From: Candidatus Bathyarchaeota archaeon
Lineage (GTDB): Archaea > Thermoproteota > Bathyarchaeia > 40CM-2-53-6
Length of the DNA stretch: 64,000 nucleotides
Assembly: GCA_005888735.1 (NCBI GenBank)
Contig: VBBN01000030.1
Span: forward strand, 1-64,000
Direction: 5' to 3'
Position numbers and translations under genes: made by a program. How positions within the stretch are numbered: position 1 is the first letter of the stretch; the number at the start of each line of letters is the position of its first letter. The notes beneath the pieces are model-generated. The model saw only the letters and a program-made list of their open reading frames with translations. It made no database searches and was not told where the DNA came from. This document shows positions 51,495 to 61,138 of the stretch, in pieces.

Positions 51495-52418
51495 CTACCG
51501 TAGAGCCAACCCCACGATTTCCCCCACTGACCCGTAGTGGTTTTCAGTAAGGAACTTTGACATGCCTGTCGTAATCTCCCTGAAAACCTCTACACCATGA
51601 TTAGTTACAGCCGTGCCGATTTGGACTGCAGACGCACCTGCCATCATCATCTCAACGGCACCCCTCCAGTCAGATATTCCACCAACACCCACGATGGGAA
51701 TCTTCACTGCCTGTTTGACTTGAAAGACGCATCTCACAGCTAGCGAGTGCAACGCCGGCCCGGACAAGCCGCCGACCGTCCCACCTAGGGTAGGTTTTGC
51801 AGCGTCCACGTCGATTGCCATACCGAGTGCTGTGTTGATTGCTGTAATCCCATTGGCCCCACCGCTCTCCGCGGCCTTTGCAATCTCTTCTATGCTCGTC
51901 ACATTCGGCGTGAGCTTAACCAATACTGGGACCCTTACTTTCGCCTTAACGGCTCTGGTCACCTCGGCCACCCTTGCTGGCCGCTGGCCTATCTCAACGC
52001 CGACCTCCTCAACATGAGGGCATGAGACGTTCAGCTCCACCGCCAAAGCTCCTCCCTCTTCTCCCATCGCGGCGGCTTCTGCAAACTCGCTAGCGTCGAA
52101 ACCGAAAACGCTCGCGATGACCGGGACCCCCGCCTTTGCCACGGTCCGCACTTCCTCACGCATTTCCCTCATTCCAGGGTTGGGAATCCCTAAAGCGTTC
52201 AGAAACCCCCCAGGCACTTCGATAAACGAAGGGTTGTGGTAGCCCTCTCGCCCGTCCCGGTTGAAAGACTTGGTGACGACGGCTCCTGCACCAGCTCGGG
52301 CGGCTCTGACCATTATCTCCGCAGAGACTCCTAGTATTCCTGAAGCCAATATTGTCGGGTTGGGGAGCTTTATACCAGCAAACTCCACCGATAGGTCAGG
52401 TTCCAATGCAGCGACCAC
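51495..52418 (-). CDS. pyrD: Dihydroorotate dehydrogenase, class 1B catalytic subunit type
   Basis: Oxidises dihydroorotate to orotate in pyrimidine synthesis with FMN. The 307 aa protein has VTKSFNRDGREG, the catalytic Cys in NVSCPHVE (Cys marks class 1B), and the phosphate-binding VGVGGISDWRGA. No pyrK-type electron-transfer subunit is adjacent. The start is GTG, divergent from the Nop5 gene with 70 nt between. Confidence 0.92.
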   Translation of the reverse strand: MVAALEPDLSVEFAGIKLPNPTILASGILGVSAEIMVRAARAGAGAVVTKSFNRDGREGYHNPSFIEVPGGFLNALGIPNPGMREMREEVRTVAKAGVPVIASVFGFDASEFAEAAAMGEEGGALAVELNVSCPHVEEVGVEIGQRPARVAEVTRAVKAKVRVPVLVKLTPNVTSIEEIAKAAESGGANGITAINTALGMAIDVDAAKPTLGGTVGGLSGPALHSLAVRCVFQVKQAVKIPIVGVGGISDWRGAVEMMMAGASAVQIGTAVTNHGVEVFREITTGMSKFLTENHYGSVGEIVGLALR

Positions 52419-52488
52419 CGTCCCCAGCGTCGACGTTTATTCTCTTCGCAATACCGTATGTCTTGGAGCTCAACTCCGGTGAGAACCC

Positions 52489-53805
52489 ATGAAAGGCTAC
52501 CTGGTAGAGTCGCCCGCAGGGCTCTTCCTGGTGGAAAAAACGGGAAAGATTACTGAGAAGGTTCTCTTCCCCCGAAACCCCAAGGACGCTGCAATTGTCC
52601 TAGGCAAAGTCAGGCAGGGCCTGCTTCCTCCTGAACACTCAGGTTTTGCAGAAAGACTAGCCAAGTTGGAAATTGACCAGTTGACAGTCGACAGCCAGTC
52701 TCTCGCGAGCATAGCTCGAAGCCTCGGCAGTTTCCCCGTCGTCCTTGAGGAGAACGACAACACGATAGCTAGGCTGAGAAACAGGCTGCCTGGGATGCTC
52801 GCCAGGCTGCAAATAATTGAATCGAAAGATGAGTATGAACAGTTTATCCGAGACGTCTCGCTCGAGCTCGCCAAGACTGCGATAGCGGAGGCCACGGGAA
52901 AGAGGGACCTTTACGCCATCCAGACCGTGAGGTGCATTGAAGACTTGGACAAGACTCTCAACCTGCTATCTGTACGGATACGCGAATGGTACGGGCTGCA
53001 CTTTCCCGAGCTTGACAGGCTTGTCGAGAAACATGACACCTACATGCGACTCGTCCAGAAACTCGGTGCTCGTAGCAACTTCTCGAACGAAGCCCTGGCA
53101 AAGCTAGGGATTCCTCAGGACAAGTCTTTCGAAATCGCTGATTCCGCCCAGAAATCTACAGGCGGCGACATGCCTGGTCCAGACCTTGACTGGTTGCAAG
53201 AGGTTTGCGGAACAGTTCTCCAGCTGCACCGGCTTAGAGAGGCCGCGGAGAAGTACACTGACAAGATAATGCTTGATGTTGCCCCGAACACTTCGGCTGT
53301 CCTAGGTCCCGTTCTCACTGCCAAAATGGTGTCTATTGCTGGAGGCTTGGAGCACATGGCAAAGATGCCAGCTAGCACGCTTCAGGTTCTCGGGGCGGAG
53401 AAAGCCCTCTTCCGCACACTAACTACCGGGGCTCGGCCGCCGAAGCACGGAATCATATTCCAGTACGGCCCCATCCACCAGTCTCCAAAATGGCTGCGAG
53501 GCAAAATTGCACGGGCAGTGGCTGGAAAAATAGCGATTGCGGCTCGTATGGACGCTTTCGGTGGCAACAATGAAGGCGAGAAGATGAAAAATTCTCTTGA
53601 CATGAAGATAAAAGAGTTGAAGACCCGCCAGCAAACCCAACCTAGGAGGAAAGATGGGCCCCGTGACCGTCCGATCTCACGTGAAGATCGAAGGCGTCTA
53701 TATGGCAAGCCTGGAAGGAGACAGGAGGCCCGCAACACTCAACCTGGTCCCCGGGAACACTTCGTACGGAGAGATGACGATCAAGGCCCGAGGCAAAGAG
53801 TTTAG
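52489..53805 (+). CDS. Nop5/Nop56/58, C/D box sRNP core protein
   Basis: Scaffold of the archaeal C/D RNP that carries out guide-directed 2'-O-methylation. The 438 aa protein has the coiled-coil region and the Nop domain with GARPPKHGIIFQYGPIHQSP, followed by ARAVAGKIAIAARMDAFGG. A long basic, Gln/Arg-rich tail ends it. The last 50 codons overlap the fibrillarin gene in another frame. The two proteins form one complex, so coupled expression is expected. Confidence 0.94.
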   Translation: MKGYLVESPAGLFLVEKTGKITEKVLFPRNPKDAAIVLGKVRQGLLPPEHSGFAERLAKLEIDQLTVDSQSLASIARSLGSFPVVLEENDNTIARLRNRLPGMLARLQIIESKDEYEQFIRDVSLELAKTAIAEATGKRDLYAIQTVRCIEDLDKTLNLLSVRIREWYGLHFPELDRLVEKHDTYMRLVQKLGARSNFSNEALAKLGIPQDKSFEIADSAQKSTGGDMPGPDLDWLQEVCGTVLQLHRLREAAEKYTDKIMLDVAPNTSAVLGPVLTAKMVSIAGGLEHMAKMPASTLQVLGAEKALFRTLTTGARPPKHGIIFQYGPIHQSPKWLRGKIARAVAGKIAIAARMDAFGGNNEGEKMKNSLDMKIKELKTRQQTQPRRKDGPRDRPISREDRRRLYGKPGRRQEARNTQPGPREHFVRRDDDQGPRQRV

Positions 53806-54364
53806 AATCTGGGACCCATACAGAAGCAAACTCGCAGCGGCCATTCTGAAAGGACTCACTCAAATGCCGATAAAGCCAGGTTCGAAGGTGCTCTACCTCG
53901 GAGCCGCAAGCGGGACGACAGTGAGCCACCTAAGCGACATAGTCGCCGCCAAGGGCCAGGTCTACTGTGTAGAGTTTGCCCAGCGCTCGTTCAGGGACTT
54001 GGTCACCAATATTTGCTCAGTCAGACTGAACACGACTCCTATTTTCGGAGATGCTAGGTTCCCGGCAAGATACCGCGACATAGTAGGCAAGGTGGACTGC
54101 GTCTACTGCGATATTGCCCAGCCTGACCAAGCCCGAATAATTGCGGACAACATGGACATGTTTCTTGACGCGACGGGGGGCTTTCTTCTCGCGGTAAAGT
54201 CTCGAAGTATAGATGTCACGAGGAATCCCTCGGAAATCTTCCGTCAAGAGGCGAAGGTGCTAGAAGAACGCAGTTACAAGTGCCTTGAGATGCTTCGCCT
54301 GGACCCATTCGAGGGGGATCACTGCATGATTAGCGGGCGGAGAAGTGGCAAGGCTTTTGTCTGA
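53654..54364 (+). CDS. flpA: Fibrillarin-like 2'-O-methyltransferase
   Basis: Catalytic subunit of the C/D box RNP. The 236 aa protein has the N-terminal EGVYMASLEGDRRPATLNLVPG, then YGEM, the SAM site VLYLGAASGTTVSHLSD, and VYCDIAQPDQ. ATG 53654 keeps the conserved EGVY segment. This produces a 152-nt same-strand overlap with nop5, far longer than a typical operon join. ATG 53702 would cut into conserved sequence. Confidence 0.94.
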   Translation: MGPVTVRSHVKIEGVYMASLEGDRRPATLNLVPGNTSYGEMTIKARGKEFRIWDPYRSKLAAAILKGLTQMPIKPGSKVLYLGAASGTTVSHLSDIVAAKGQVYCVEFAQRSFRDLVTNICSVRLNTTPIFGDARFPARYRDIVGKVDCVYCDIAQPDQARIIADNMDMFLDATGGFLLAVKSRSIDVTRNPSEIFRQEAKVLEERSYKCLEMLRLDPFEGDHCMISGRRSGKAFV

Positions 54365-54383
54365 TAGGCGGTGACCTATCACC

Positions 54384-54842
54384 GTGGATGGGCGGTTCCT
54401 AGGGTTAGGCTTGGGAGAGGAGTTCCTGCTTTCCCTTAATTGGATTACTTTCCCCGCCATATCCTCATTTCCGGTGTCATTTTGGGGTGTCTGGGGCATT
54501 CTCGTGGAAGGGGTCTTCGCGGGGGTAGGACTTGTTCTTGTAGCGATAGGCATTGTGAAACAGGGTCCAATGAAGAAAAATTGGGCCCACGGACTCATGG
54601 TTGCAAGTCTCATTCTAGGAATCTACGCCCTAGTCCTGATAGGCTTATTCACGGCTAACTATCAGGAGAATCTGTCATTCTGCCAAGATTCAACCTTGGC
54701 GCCCAAGCGTTGTGGCGCGGCAAAGGCTTCAGTATGGTTGGGCCTAGTTACTGCGCCGAATCTGGTCGCTCTCGGCGCAACCTATCTCTTCTCGTGGGGA
54801 TGGATAATCGAATCTCGCATGGGGCCCCCTGACGCTTCATAG
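54384..54842 (+). CDS. Membrane protein with about four hydrophobic segments
   Basis: A 152 aa product with transmembrane helices at about 32-58, 68-92 and 114-140 and a shorter hydrophobic N-terminal stretch. Two Cys (about 99 and 109) lie in an apparent external loop. The start is GTG, 19 nt after fibrillarin and 11 nt before the UPF0216 gene, so it is probably in the same transcript. No family recognised. Confidence 0.6.
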   Translation: MDGRFLGLGLGEEFLLSLNWITFPAISSFPVSFWGVWGILVEGVFAGVGLVLVAIGIVKQGPMKKNWAHGLMVASLILGIYALVLIGLFTANYQENLSFCQDSTLAPKRCGAAKASVWLGLVTAPNLVALGATYLFSWGWIIESRMGPPDAS

Positions 54843-54853
54843 ATGAAGAGCGA

Positions 54854-55312
54854 ATGGAGAACAGTGACCGATTAGCAGACAAGATTCTGCAGGAAGAGCT
54901 CAGGAAGTTAAACGTTCACCTGCCAAAGGCCAGGCGCGGACTGAAAGAACTGCTAACGGAGGAATCTCCGAGCGTTCTTACCGTTGATGGAAAGAAGATC
55001 GTGATGAACCCAGACGAGCTCAGGGAATTGGCCAAGGCGCTGCCTGAACAAGCGCTGGAGAGAGTGAGGCTGCCGCTCGTAATGCTTCGAAGGACAGAGC
55101 TGGGACCAGGGTCCTACGTTCTCTTGGGGGATAAGATGGAAGAGTTCGTCCTATCTCGTGTTTTGGGAATTTTCGATGGTGGCTACGAGGATTTCAAGCG
55201 AGAGTGGGAGAGCACCAAAGTGTTCTACAAGCCCGAGGTCAGCGAACTACTGCGACGGTTCCACTCGTTAGTGGTAATTGGGTTTGGTATGCCTGGAGAT
55301 TTAGCGCGTTAG
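54854..55312 (+). CDS. UPF0216 (DUF61) family protein
   Basis: A 152 aa protein with the archaeal UPF0216 pattern: LRKLNVHLPKARRGLKELL near the start, then SVLTVDGKKIVMNPDEL and RLPLVMLRRTELGPGSYVL. The function is unknown. No membrane segments or metal motifs are seen. Confidence 0.82.
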   Translation: MENSDRLADKILQEELRKLNVHLPKARRGLKELLTEESPSVLTVDGKKIVMNPDELRELAKALPEQALERVRLPLVMLRRTELGPGSYVLLGDKMEEFVLSRVLGIFDGGYEDFKREWESTKVFYKPEVSELLRRFHSLVVIGFGMPGDLAR

Positions 55313-55433
55313 ATTATGGCGTAGGCCGTCTACCGTTCCTGATTGTTGACATCCTGGACTGATGGAAGACTCCACGCGACACTTTCAACGCTTATGTAAG
55401 ACACGGCCATCAGAGAGGTTGGCCTAATACCAA

Positions 55434-56537
55434 TTGCTTGAGGAGCTCGCCTCAGACTCCGTTGCAAAACGTGTCGTGCACACGTCTCTTAGAGTCCACG
55501 AAGACGACATGGTTCTCATCGAAGCCTGGCAGCACACCGCGGACCTGGCCAGCGACATCGCTCTGGAATGCTACAAGGTGGGCGCCAAACCGATGATCAC
55601 CCTGATGACAGATAAGCTCTGGTGGAACACACTCCAAGAAATTCCTGAACGGTACCTTCGGAAAACCCCACGACACATTCTCAACGCAGTCGACAGTGTG
55701 AGCGTCTGGATTGGTTTAGGAGGGCCCCAGGATCCGTCAAAATGGAGAGACATCGCTGCCACTCGCATGCAGCCACTTTTCGAGGGCGACAAGCCCGTCC
55801 TTGACAAAGCCTTCGACAGAAAAGTTCGAACAGCCGACGTCCTCTTGGGGCAAGTGACCCCGCAAAGGGCGAGGACCTACGGGTTTGACTACCCGCAGTG
55901 GCTTAAGATGACCGAGGATGCTATCAGAGTAGACTACCACAAGCTAACTGAGCTAGGGAGGCGAGTTGCCAGCCGCCTCGAACGTGGGAGCAGAGTCCAC
56001 CTCACTTCAAGAAGCGGAACCGACCTCAAGTTTGAGATTGCAAAACGCCCTGTCCACATCCAGGATGGCATAATCGACCAGGAGGACATTCAACGAGGGC
56101 TCGTCTCAACTCAAATACCCTCTGGCAAGGTTGAGGTTCCTCCGATCGAGGACACTGCCCAAGGAACAGTTGTCTTTGACACTCCGCGTGCGCTGAAAGG
56201 TCGCATGATTCGAGATCTGAGACTCAGCTTTGTGAAGGGCGCAATTGTCGAGTATCATGCAAAACGGTATGAAGAAGTATTCCAAGAAATCCTTGAATCA
56301 ACTCAAGGAGACAAGGATAAGATCGCCCAGTTCGCGATCGGAGTCAACCCAAGGATGGAGTTGATTGGCTACTCGACGGACGAGCTAGTTCTCGGAACCG
56401 CATCTGTCGGGGTTGGAGCGAATCGTGGAATAGGCGGCAAGAATGATAGCAGCTTCTCGTTTGCAGGAACGATAACAAAACCAACCATTGAGATAGACGG
56501 GTACACAATAATGGTCGATGGGAAAATAATACTCTAA
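55434..56537 (+). CDS. M29 family aminopeptidase (AmpS/PepS type)
   Basis: Metal-dependent aminopeptidase, 367 aa. HEDDMVLIEAWQHTADLA at the start, TSRSGTDLKFEI in the middle, and the C-terminal metal-binding region with IGVNPRMELIGY and GIGGKNDSSFSF follow the M29 pattern. The start is TTG, downstream of CGCTTATGT at 55389-55397. It stands just before the hut genes and may supply amino acids, including histidine, from peptides. Confidence 0.88.
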   Translation: MLEELASDSVAKRVVHTSLRVHEDDMVLIEAWQHTADLASDIALECYKVGAKPMITLMTDKLWWNTLQEIPERYLRKTPRHILNAVDSVSVWIGLGGPQDPSKWRDIAATRMQPLFEGDKPVLDKAFDRKVRTADVLLGQVTPQRARTYGFDYPQWLKMTEDAIRVDYHKLTELGRRVASRLERGSRVHLTSRSGTDLKFEIAKRPVHIQDGIIDQEDIQRGLVSTQIPSGKVEVPPIEDTAQGTVVFDTPRALKGRMIRDLRLSFVKGAIVEYHAKRYEEVFQEILESTQGDKDKIAQFAIGVNPRMELIGYSTDELVLGTASVGVGANRGIGGKNDSSFSFAGTITKPTIEIDGYTIMVDGKIIL

Positions 56538-56594
56538 GTTCGGCTCAATCTGCTTATCAAGTGAGGACTGCAGGGACCAAGCGGAGCCTGAGGA

Positions 56595-57842
56595 TTGCCA
56601 AGGCGCAAGGTTGACCTTCTCATCCTAGGATCTACAGAGATGGTAACGATGAACGGCCAACCCTCCGAAGACGACCTTGGCGTTGTCGAAGGTGGAGGAG
56701 TTGCCGTCGACGCTGGAAACATCGTCATGGCCGCCTCATCCGAGTTGCTTGAGAGAAGGTTCGTTGGGCGGAGAAGTGTGAATGTGGACGAGAAGGTGTT
56801 GTTGCCCGGCTTCATTGACCCACATACACACCTCGTGTTTGAGGGGTCGCGAGAACAGGAATTTCAGCAGAGAATCCAAGGAGTTCCGTATATGGAGATA
56901 CTGAAGGGGCACGGGGGGATTCTAGAAACCGTAAACAAGACTCGCGAAGCAACACACGACGAGCTGCTCTCGACAGCTGTCAGCAGGCTCGACACGGCAT
57001 TGGAGGCAGGAACGACAACCATCGAAGTGAAGAGCGGATACGGGCTGCGCCCCTATGACGAGATGAAAATCCTACAGGTAATACGGACGCTTCGAAGACA
57101 GCACCTCTGCAGAGTCGTCCCAACCTTCATGGGGGCGCATGCGGTACCGCCTGAAACCGACGCGGAGAGCTATACCCGCCTGATAATCGAGGAAATGCTC
57201 CCAGAGGTTAGAAGAACCGGACTCGCCCAGTTCTGCGACGTTTTCTGCGAGCAAGGAGTCTTCGACGAAAAACAGTCGATGAGCATCCTAAAAGCCGCTA
57301 AGCAGGCCGGTCTCGCCACCAAAATACACGCCGATGAGTTCACGGACAGTAACGGGGCCCGAGTCGCCAACAAGCTATCGTCGACCTCCGGGGACCATCT
57401 GGTTCATACACCCGCACGGGAACTGGAACGTATGGCCGCGACCGGCGTGACTCCAGTTGTCCTGCCTTCATCCTCACAAAGCCTTCTCGCCAAGGAATAC
57501 GCACCCGCGCGGGAATTGCTGGCACTGGGGCTGCCTGTGGCGCTCGGGACAGACTTCAGCCCGGCGAATTGGACGCTCAGTCAGGTCGCCGTGGCATGGG
57601 CTGCAGCCAGAGAGCTCAGAATGAAAGCTGACGAAATACTCAGGGGAATAACCATCAACGCTGCAATGGCACTGGGAATGGAAAACCAAGTTGGAAGCCT
57701 AGCCCCGAAGAAAATAGCCGACCTCGTGACCCTAAAGGTGCCCAATCACAAGTGGGTTAGCTATGCCCACTCCGACGGTCTCATCGACAAGGTGTTTATC
57801 GGCGGCAGACTAGTCGTAGATGACGGGAAGAAGCTCGTTTGA
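56595..57842 (+). CDS. hutI: Imidazolonepropionase
   Basis: Third step of histidine degradation: hydrolyses imidazolone-5-propionate to formiminoglutamate. The 415 aa amidohydrolase has [13 protein letters not shown] with the metal-binding His pair, KSGYGL, the FMGAHAVP segment, KIHADEF and a late GTDFSP motif, all typical of HutI. The start is TTG. Its stop overlaps the hutU start as TTGA. Confidence 0.95.
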   Translation: MPRRKVDLLILGSTEMVTMNGQPSEDDLGVVEGGGVAVDAGNIVMAASSELLERRFVGRRSVNVDEKVLLPGFIDPHTHLVFEGSREQEFQQRIQGVPYMEILKGHGGILETVNKTREATHDELLSTAVSRLDTALEAGTTTIEVKSGYGLRPYDEMKILQVIRTLRRQHLCRVVPTFMGAHAVPPETDAESYTRLIIEEMLPEVRRTGLAQFCDVFCEQGVFDEKQSMSILKAAKQAGLATKIHADEFTDSNGARVANKLSSTSGDHLVHTPARELERMAATGVTPVVLPSSSQSLLAKEYAPARELLALGLPVALGTDFSPANWTLSQVAVAWAAARELRMKADEILRGITINAAMALGMENQVGSLAPKKIADLVTLKVPNHKWVSYAHSDGLIDKVFIGGRLVVDDGKKLV

Positions 57843-59533
57843 GACAAAAACGCGCCAATAAGCAACAGGTCCCGGTTCTCAAACAGAAACGAAGACTGTC
57901 GGCGATCAAAGGGAAGACGCTTCACTGCAAGAACTGGCAAGTTGAAGGAGCGTACCGCATGTTGCACAACGTGCTCGATCCGGAGGTTGCAAAGGACCCG
58001 GAGAATCTCATCGTCTACGGTGGCACCGGCCGAGCAGCTAGGTCATGGGACGCTCTCGAAACAATCCTAGAGACACTTATGCACCTTGGAGAGGACGAGA
58101 CTCTCCTCGTTCAGAGCGGTAAGCCAGTTGCGGTCTTCAAGACGCACAACATGGCGCCGAGGGTGTTGATAGCCAACAGCATAATTGTTCCGAAGTGGGC
58201 GACTTGGGACTACTTCTACGAGCTGGAGCAGAAGGGGCTCATGATGTATGGCCAGATGACAGCTGGGTCCTGGGCTTTCATTGGGACGCAGGGAATTCTT
58301 CAAGGGACGTATGAAACGCTCGCGCAGGTAGCGAAGGAGCATTTCGAAGGGTCTCTTCGAGGAAGGCTCGTTCTCACCGCTGGTCTAGGCGAGATGGGAG
58401 GAGCCCAGCCATTGGCCGTAACCATGAACGACGGAGTGGCACTGGCAGTCGAGATGGACAAGCACGCGATCGAGAAACGACTGAAGCATGCGTACGTGGA
58501 AACATGGACCGACGATTTGAACGAAGCCATTCGAATGGTGAAGGAGGCTCAGAATGAGGGCTTACCTCGCAGTATCGCTCTCTTGGGAAACGCTGCGGAG
58601 GTCCATCCCGAACTTCTTCACAAGGGATTGATTCCAGACATTGTAACGGACCAGACCTCGGCGCACGACCCGCTCAATGGCTACTATCCAGCTAGGCTGT
58701 CCAAGGAGGAAGCGGATGAGCTCCGCAAATCCAACCCTGCCCGCTACCTTGAGATGGCCCGCGAGAGCATAGCCGTGCACGTGAGGACGATGATCTCAAT
58801 GGCTGACAAGGGGGCCGTCGCGTTCGAGTATGGCAACAACATTCGGCAGCAAGCCCTGGACGCGGGCGTTCGAGAAGCCTTCCAGATTCCGGGCTTCGTC
58901 CAACGATACATCCGTCCAATGTTCTGTGAAGGACGCGGACCATTCAGGTGGACCTCGCTCACTGGAGACCCGGAGGACATTGCAAAAACTGACGACCTCA
59001 TTCTCAAGACTTTCCCAGAAAACTTGGAACTAACTCGGTGGATTCAGAAAGCGCGGAGCCACGTGAAGTTCCAAGGCCTACCGGCAAGAGTTTGCTGGCT
59101 GGGGTACGGGGAACGAGCAAAGTTCGGACGGCTTATTAACGGGATGGTGCGAACCGGTAAACTTTCAGGCCCTGTCTGGATTGGCAGAGATCATCTCGAT
59201 TCTGGAAGCGTCGCCTCTCCGAGGAGAGAGACTGAGGGAATGTTAGATGGAAGTGATGCGATAGCGGACTGGCCAATTCTGAATGGGCTCCTGAACACCG
59301 CAGCAGGAGCTACGTGGGTGAGTGTCCATCACGGCGGCGGCGTCGGGATGGGTTACAGCATTCACGCAGGAATGTGCCTGGTCGCAGATGGGACACTAGA
59401 CGCTGATCAGCGTCTCGAAAGAGTTCTGACCACTGACCCGGGAATCGGGGTCGTCAGGCATGCCGACGCGGGTTACAGCGCAGCCAAGCGAGTCGCAAGG
59501 GAAAAGGGAATACGGATGCCGATGCTCAAGTGA
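57839..59533 (+). CDS. hutU: Urocanate hydratase
   Basis: Second step of histidine degradation: adds water to urocanate using tightly bound NAD+. The 564 aa protein contains [10 protein letters not shown], the NAD site [15 protein letters not shown], the [15 protein letters not shown] segment and the [11 protein letters not shown] block of the active site. Full length for the family. A basic N-terminal extension of about 20 residues precedes the conserved part. The start is TTG within the hutI stop. Confidence 0.96.
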   Translation: MRQKRANKQQVPVLKQKRRLSAIKGKTLHCKNWQVEGAYRMLHNVLDPEVAKDPENLIVYGGTGRAARSWDALETILETLMHLGEDETLLVQSGKPVAVFKTHNMAPRVLIANSIIVPKWATWDYFYELEQKGLMMYGQMTAGSWAFIGTQGILQGTYETLAQVAKEHFEGSLRGRLVLTAGLGEMGGAQPLAVTMNDGVALAVEMDKHAIEKRLKHAYVETWTDDLNEAIRMVKEAQNEGLPRSIALLGNAAEVHPELLHKGLIPDIVTDQTSAHDPLNGYYPARLSKEEADELRKSNPARYLEMARESIAVHVRTMISMADKGAVAFEYGNNIRQQALDAGVREAFQIPGFVQRYIRPMFCEGRGPFRWTSLTGDPEDIAKTDDLILKTFPENLELTRWIQKARSHVKFQGLPARVCWLGYGERAKFGRLINGMVRTGKLSGPVWIGRDHLDSGSVASPRRETEGMLDGSDAIADWPILNGLLNTAAGATWVSVHHGGGVGMGYSIHAGMCLVADGTLDADQRLERVLTTDPGIGVVRHADAGYSAAKRVAREKGIRMPMLK

Positions 59534-59578
59534 GCGACCAACGCTTATCTTTCATATCACGCCGACGCACAACCCAAC

Positions 59579-61132
59579 ATGCCGATTGCCACCATTAACG
59601 GTAACAGCCTGACTCTAGATCAAGTCGTCAGTGTCTCTAGAGGGAACACGAAAGTTGCCATCGACCCAAAAGCTCTCTCAAGGACAGCCCGAGGACGTGA
59701 AGCGTTAGAGAGACTTCTAGAGACAGAGGAGAGAATCTATGGAGTCAACACAGGGTTCGGAGCTCTCTCTGGAGAGAAGGTAACCAAAGAGGACCTCAAG
59801 AGCCTCCAAGTCAACCTCATCCGAAGCCACGCAGCAAGTGTGGGAAAGAGTGAGCGTACCGACGTCGTCCGCGCGATGATGCTTCTTCGAGCAAACACGC
59901 TACTCAAGGGGAATTCGGGCATCAGGCCCAAAATCCCTGAGCTGATCATTGCCCTGCTGAACAAGCGAATCCATCCTCTGATTCCCGAGAAGGGCTCAGT
60001 AGGAGCCAGCGGAGACCTGTCACCGCTCTCACACATGGCGCTCGTTCTCATAGGGGAAGGGAAAGCCGAGGTTAACGGGCACTTGGTTGACGGAAGAGCT
60101 GCCCTCCGTGTCGCGAAGGAGAGCCCGGTCCAACTTGAAGCAAAAGAGGGACTCGCACTGAACAACGGGACACAGCAGATGCTGGCAGTCGGATGCCTAG
60201 CGCTCCACGACGCGTTCCAGCTCATTATGGCGTCGGAGGCTGCCCTAGCTCTCTCCCTTGAGGCGCTAAGAGGATGGTCAGACGCCTTCGACCCTCGAAT
60301 TCAACAACTCAGGCCACATCTAGGACAATCCATTGTTGCCGCCACAGTTCGAAAGTTGACGGAGGGAAGCAGCATGGTCAGAACAGTCACGAACAAGAGG
60401 CTTGACAACGGCCGTCCTCAAGACCCGTACTCTTTCAGATGTGCTCCCCAAGTCATAGGCGCAGTTGCGGACACAGCCGATTACGTGAAGAAAGTCCTCG
60501 AAGTAGAAATGAACTCGGCAACCGACAACCCACTCGTTTTTCCAAGAGACGGAGTCTGCCTCTCAGGCGGAAACTTTCACGGCCAACCAATCTCAATGGC
60601 ACTCGACTTCCTCAGCCTGGCAATATCAAATCTCGCAAACCTCTCCGAAAGAAGAACTGCCGCATTACTCGACCAATCGCTCAACAACGGTCTACCACCA
60701 TTCTTGGTAGGAAGAGGATCAAAACCCGGACTGAGCAGCGGATTCATGGCAGTTCAGTACACGGCAACGGCACTGGTAGCAGAGAACAAGGTATTGACAC
60801 ATCCAGCCAGCAGCGACTCAATCCCCACCTCGAGCAATTTCGAGGATTTTGTTAGCATGGGCCCCGGAAGCGCTCACAAAGCGGCCAAGATACTCGAAAA
60901 CAGCACGTACGTGTTGTCAATCGAATTCCTAGCCGCAGCCCAAGGTATCGACTTGCGCGCGAAGGCGCGGCTCGGTCATGGCACACGAAAAGTGTATGCA
61001 GCGATCAGAGAAAAAGTTCCACAAGTCACCGAGGACCGTTCTAGCAGCGCGGACATCGAAGAGATCCGTCAAATGATAGTTAACGAACAATTACCAGGAA
61101 TCGCGGAGAGAGAAATCCGCGGGAACCCCTGA
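59579..61132 (+). CDS. hutH: Histidine ammonia-lyase
   Basis: First step of histidine degradation: removes ammonia from histidine to give urocanate. The 517 aa protein has the MIO-forming triad Ala143-Ser144-Gly145 in GSVGASGDLSP, plus GVNTGFGAL and NSATDNPL. It starts 45 nt after hutU, behind its own ACGCTTATCTTTC promoter-like sequence (59541-59553), so it may have independent transcription. HutG or another formiminoglutamate-processing enzyme is not in this window. Confidence 0.96.
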   Translation: MPIATINGNSLTLDQVVSVSRGNTKVAIDPKALSRTARGREALERLLETEERIYGVNTGFGALSGEKVTKEDLKSLQVNLIRSHAASVGKSERTDVVRAMMLLRANTLLKGNSGIRPKIPELIIALLNKRIHPLIPEKGSVGASGDLSPLSHMALVLIGEGKAEVNGHLVDGRAALRVAKESPVQLEAKEGLALNNGTQQMLAVGCLALHDAFQLIMASEAALALSLEALRGWSDAFDPRIQQLRPHLGQSIVAATVRKLTEGSSMVRTVTNKRLDNGRPQDPYSFRCAPQVIGAVADTADYVKKVLEVEMNSATDNPLVFPRDGVCLSGGNFHGQPISMALDFLSLAISNLANLSERRTAALLDQSLNNGLPPFLVGRGSKPGLSSGFMAVQYTATALVAENKVLTHPASSDSIPTSSNFEDFVSMGPGSAHKAAKILENSTYVLSIEFLAAAQGIDLRAKARLGHGTRKVYAAIREKVPQVTEDRSSSADIEEIRQMIVNEQLPGIAEREIRGNP

Positions 61133-61138
61133 GCGTTA

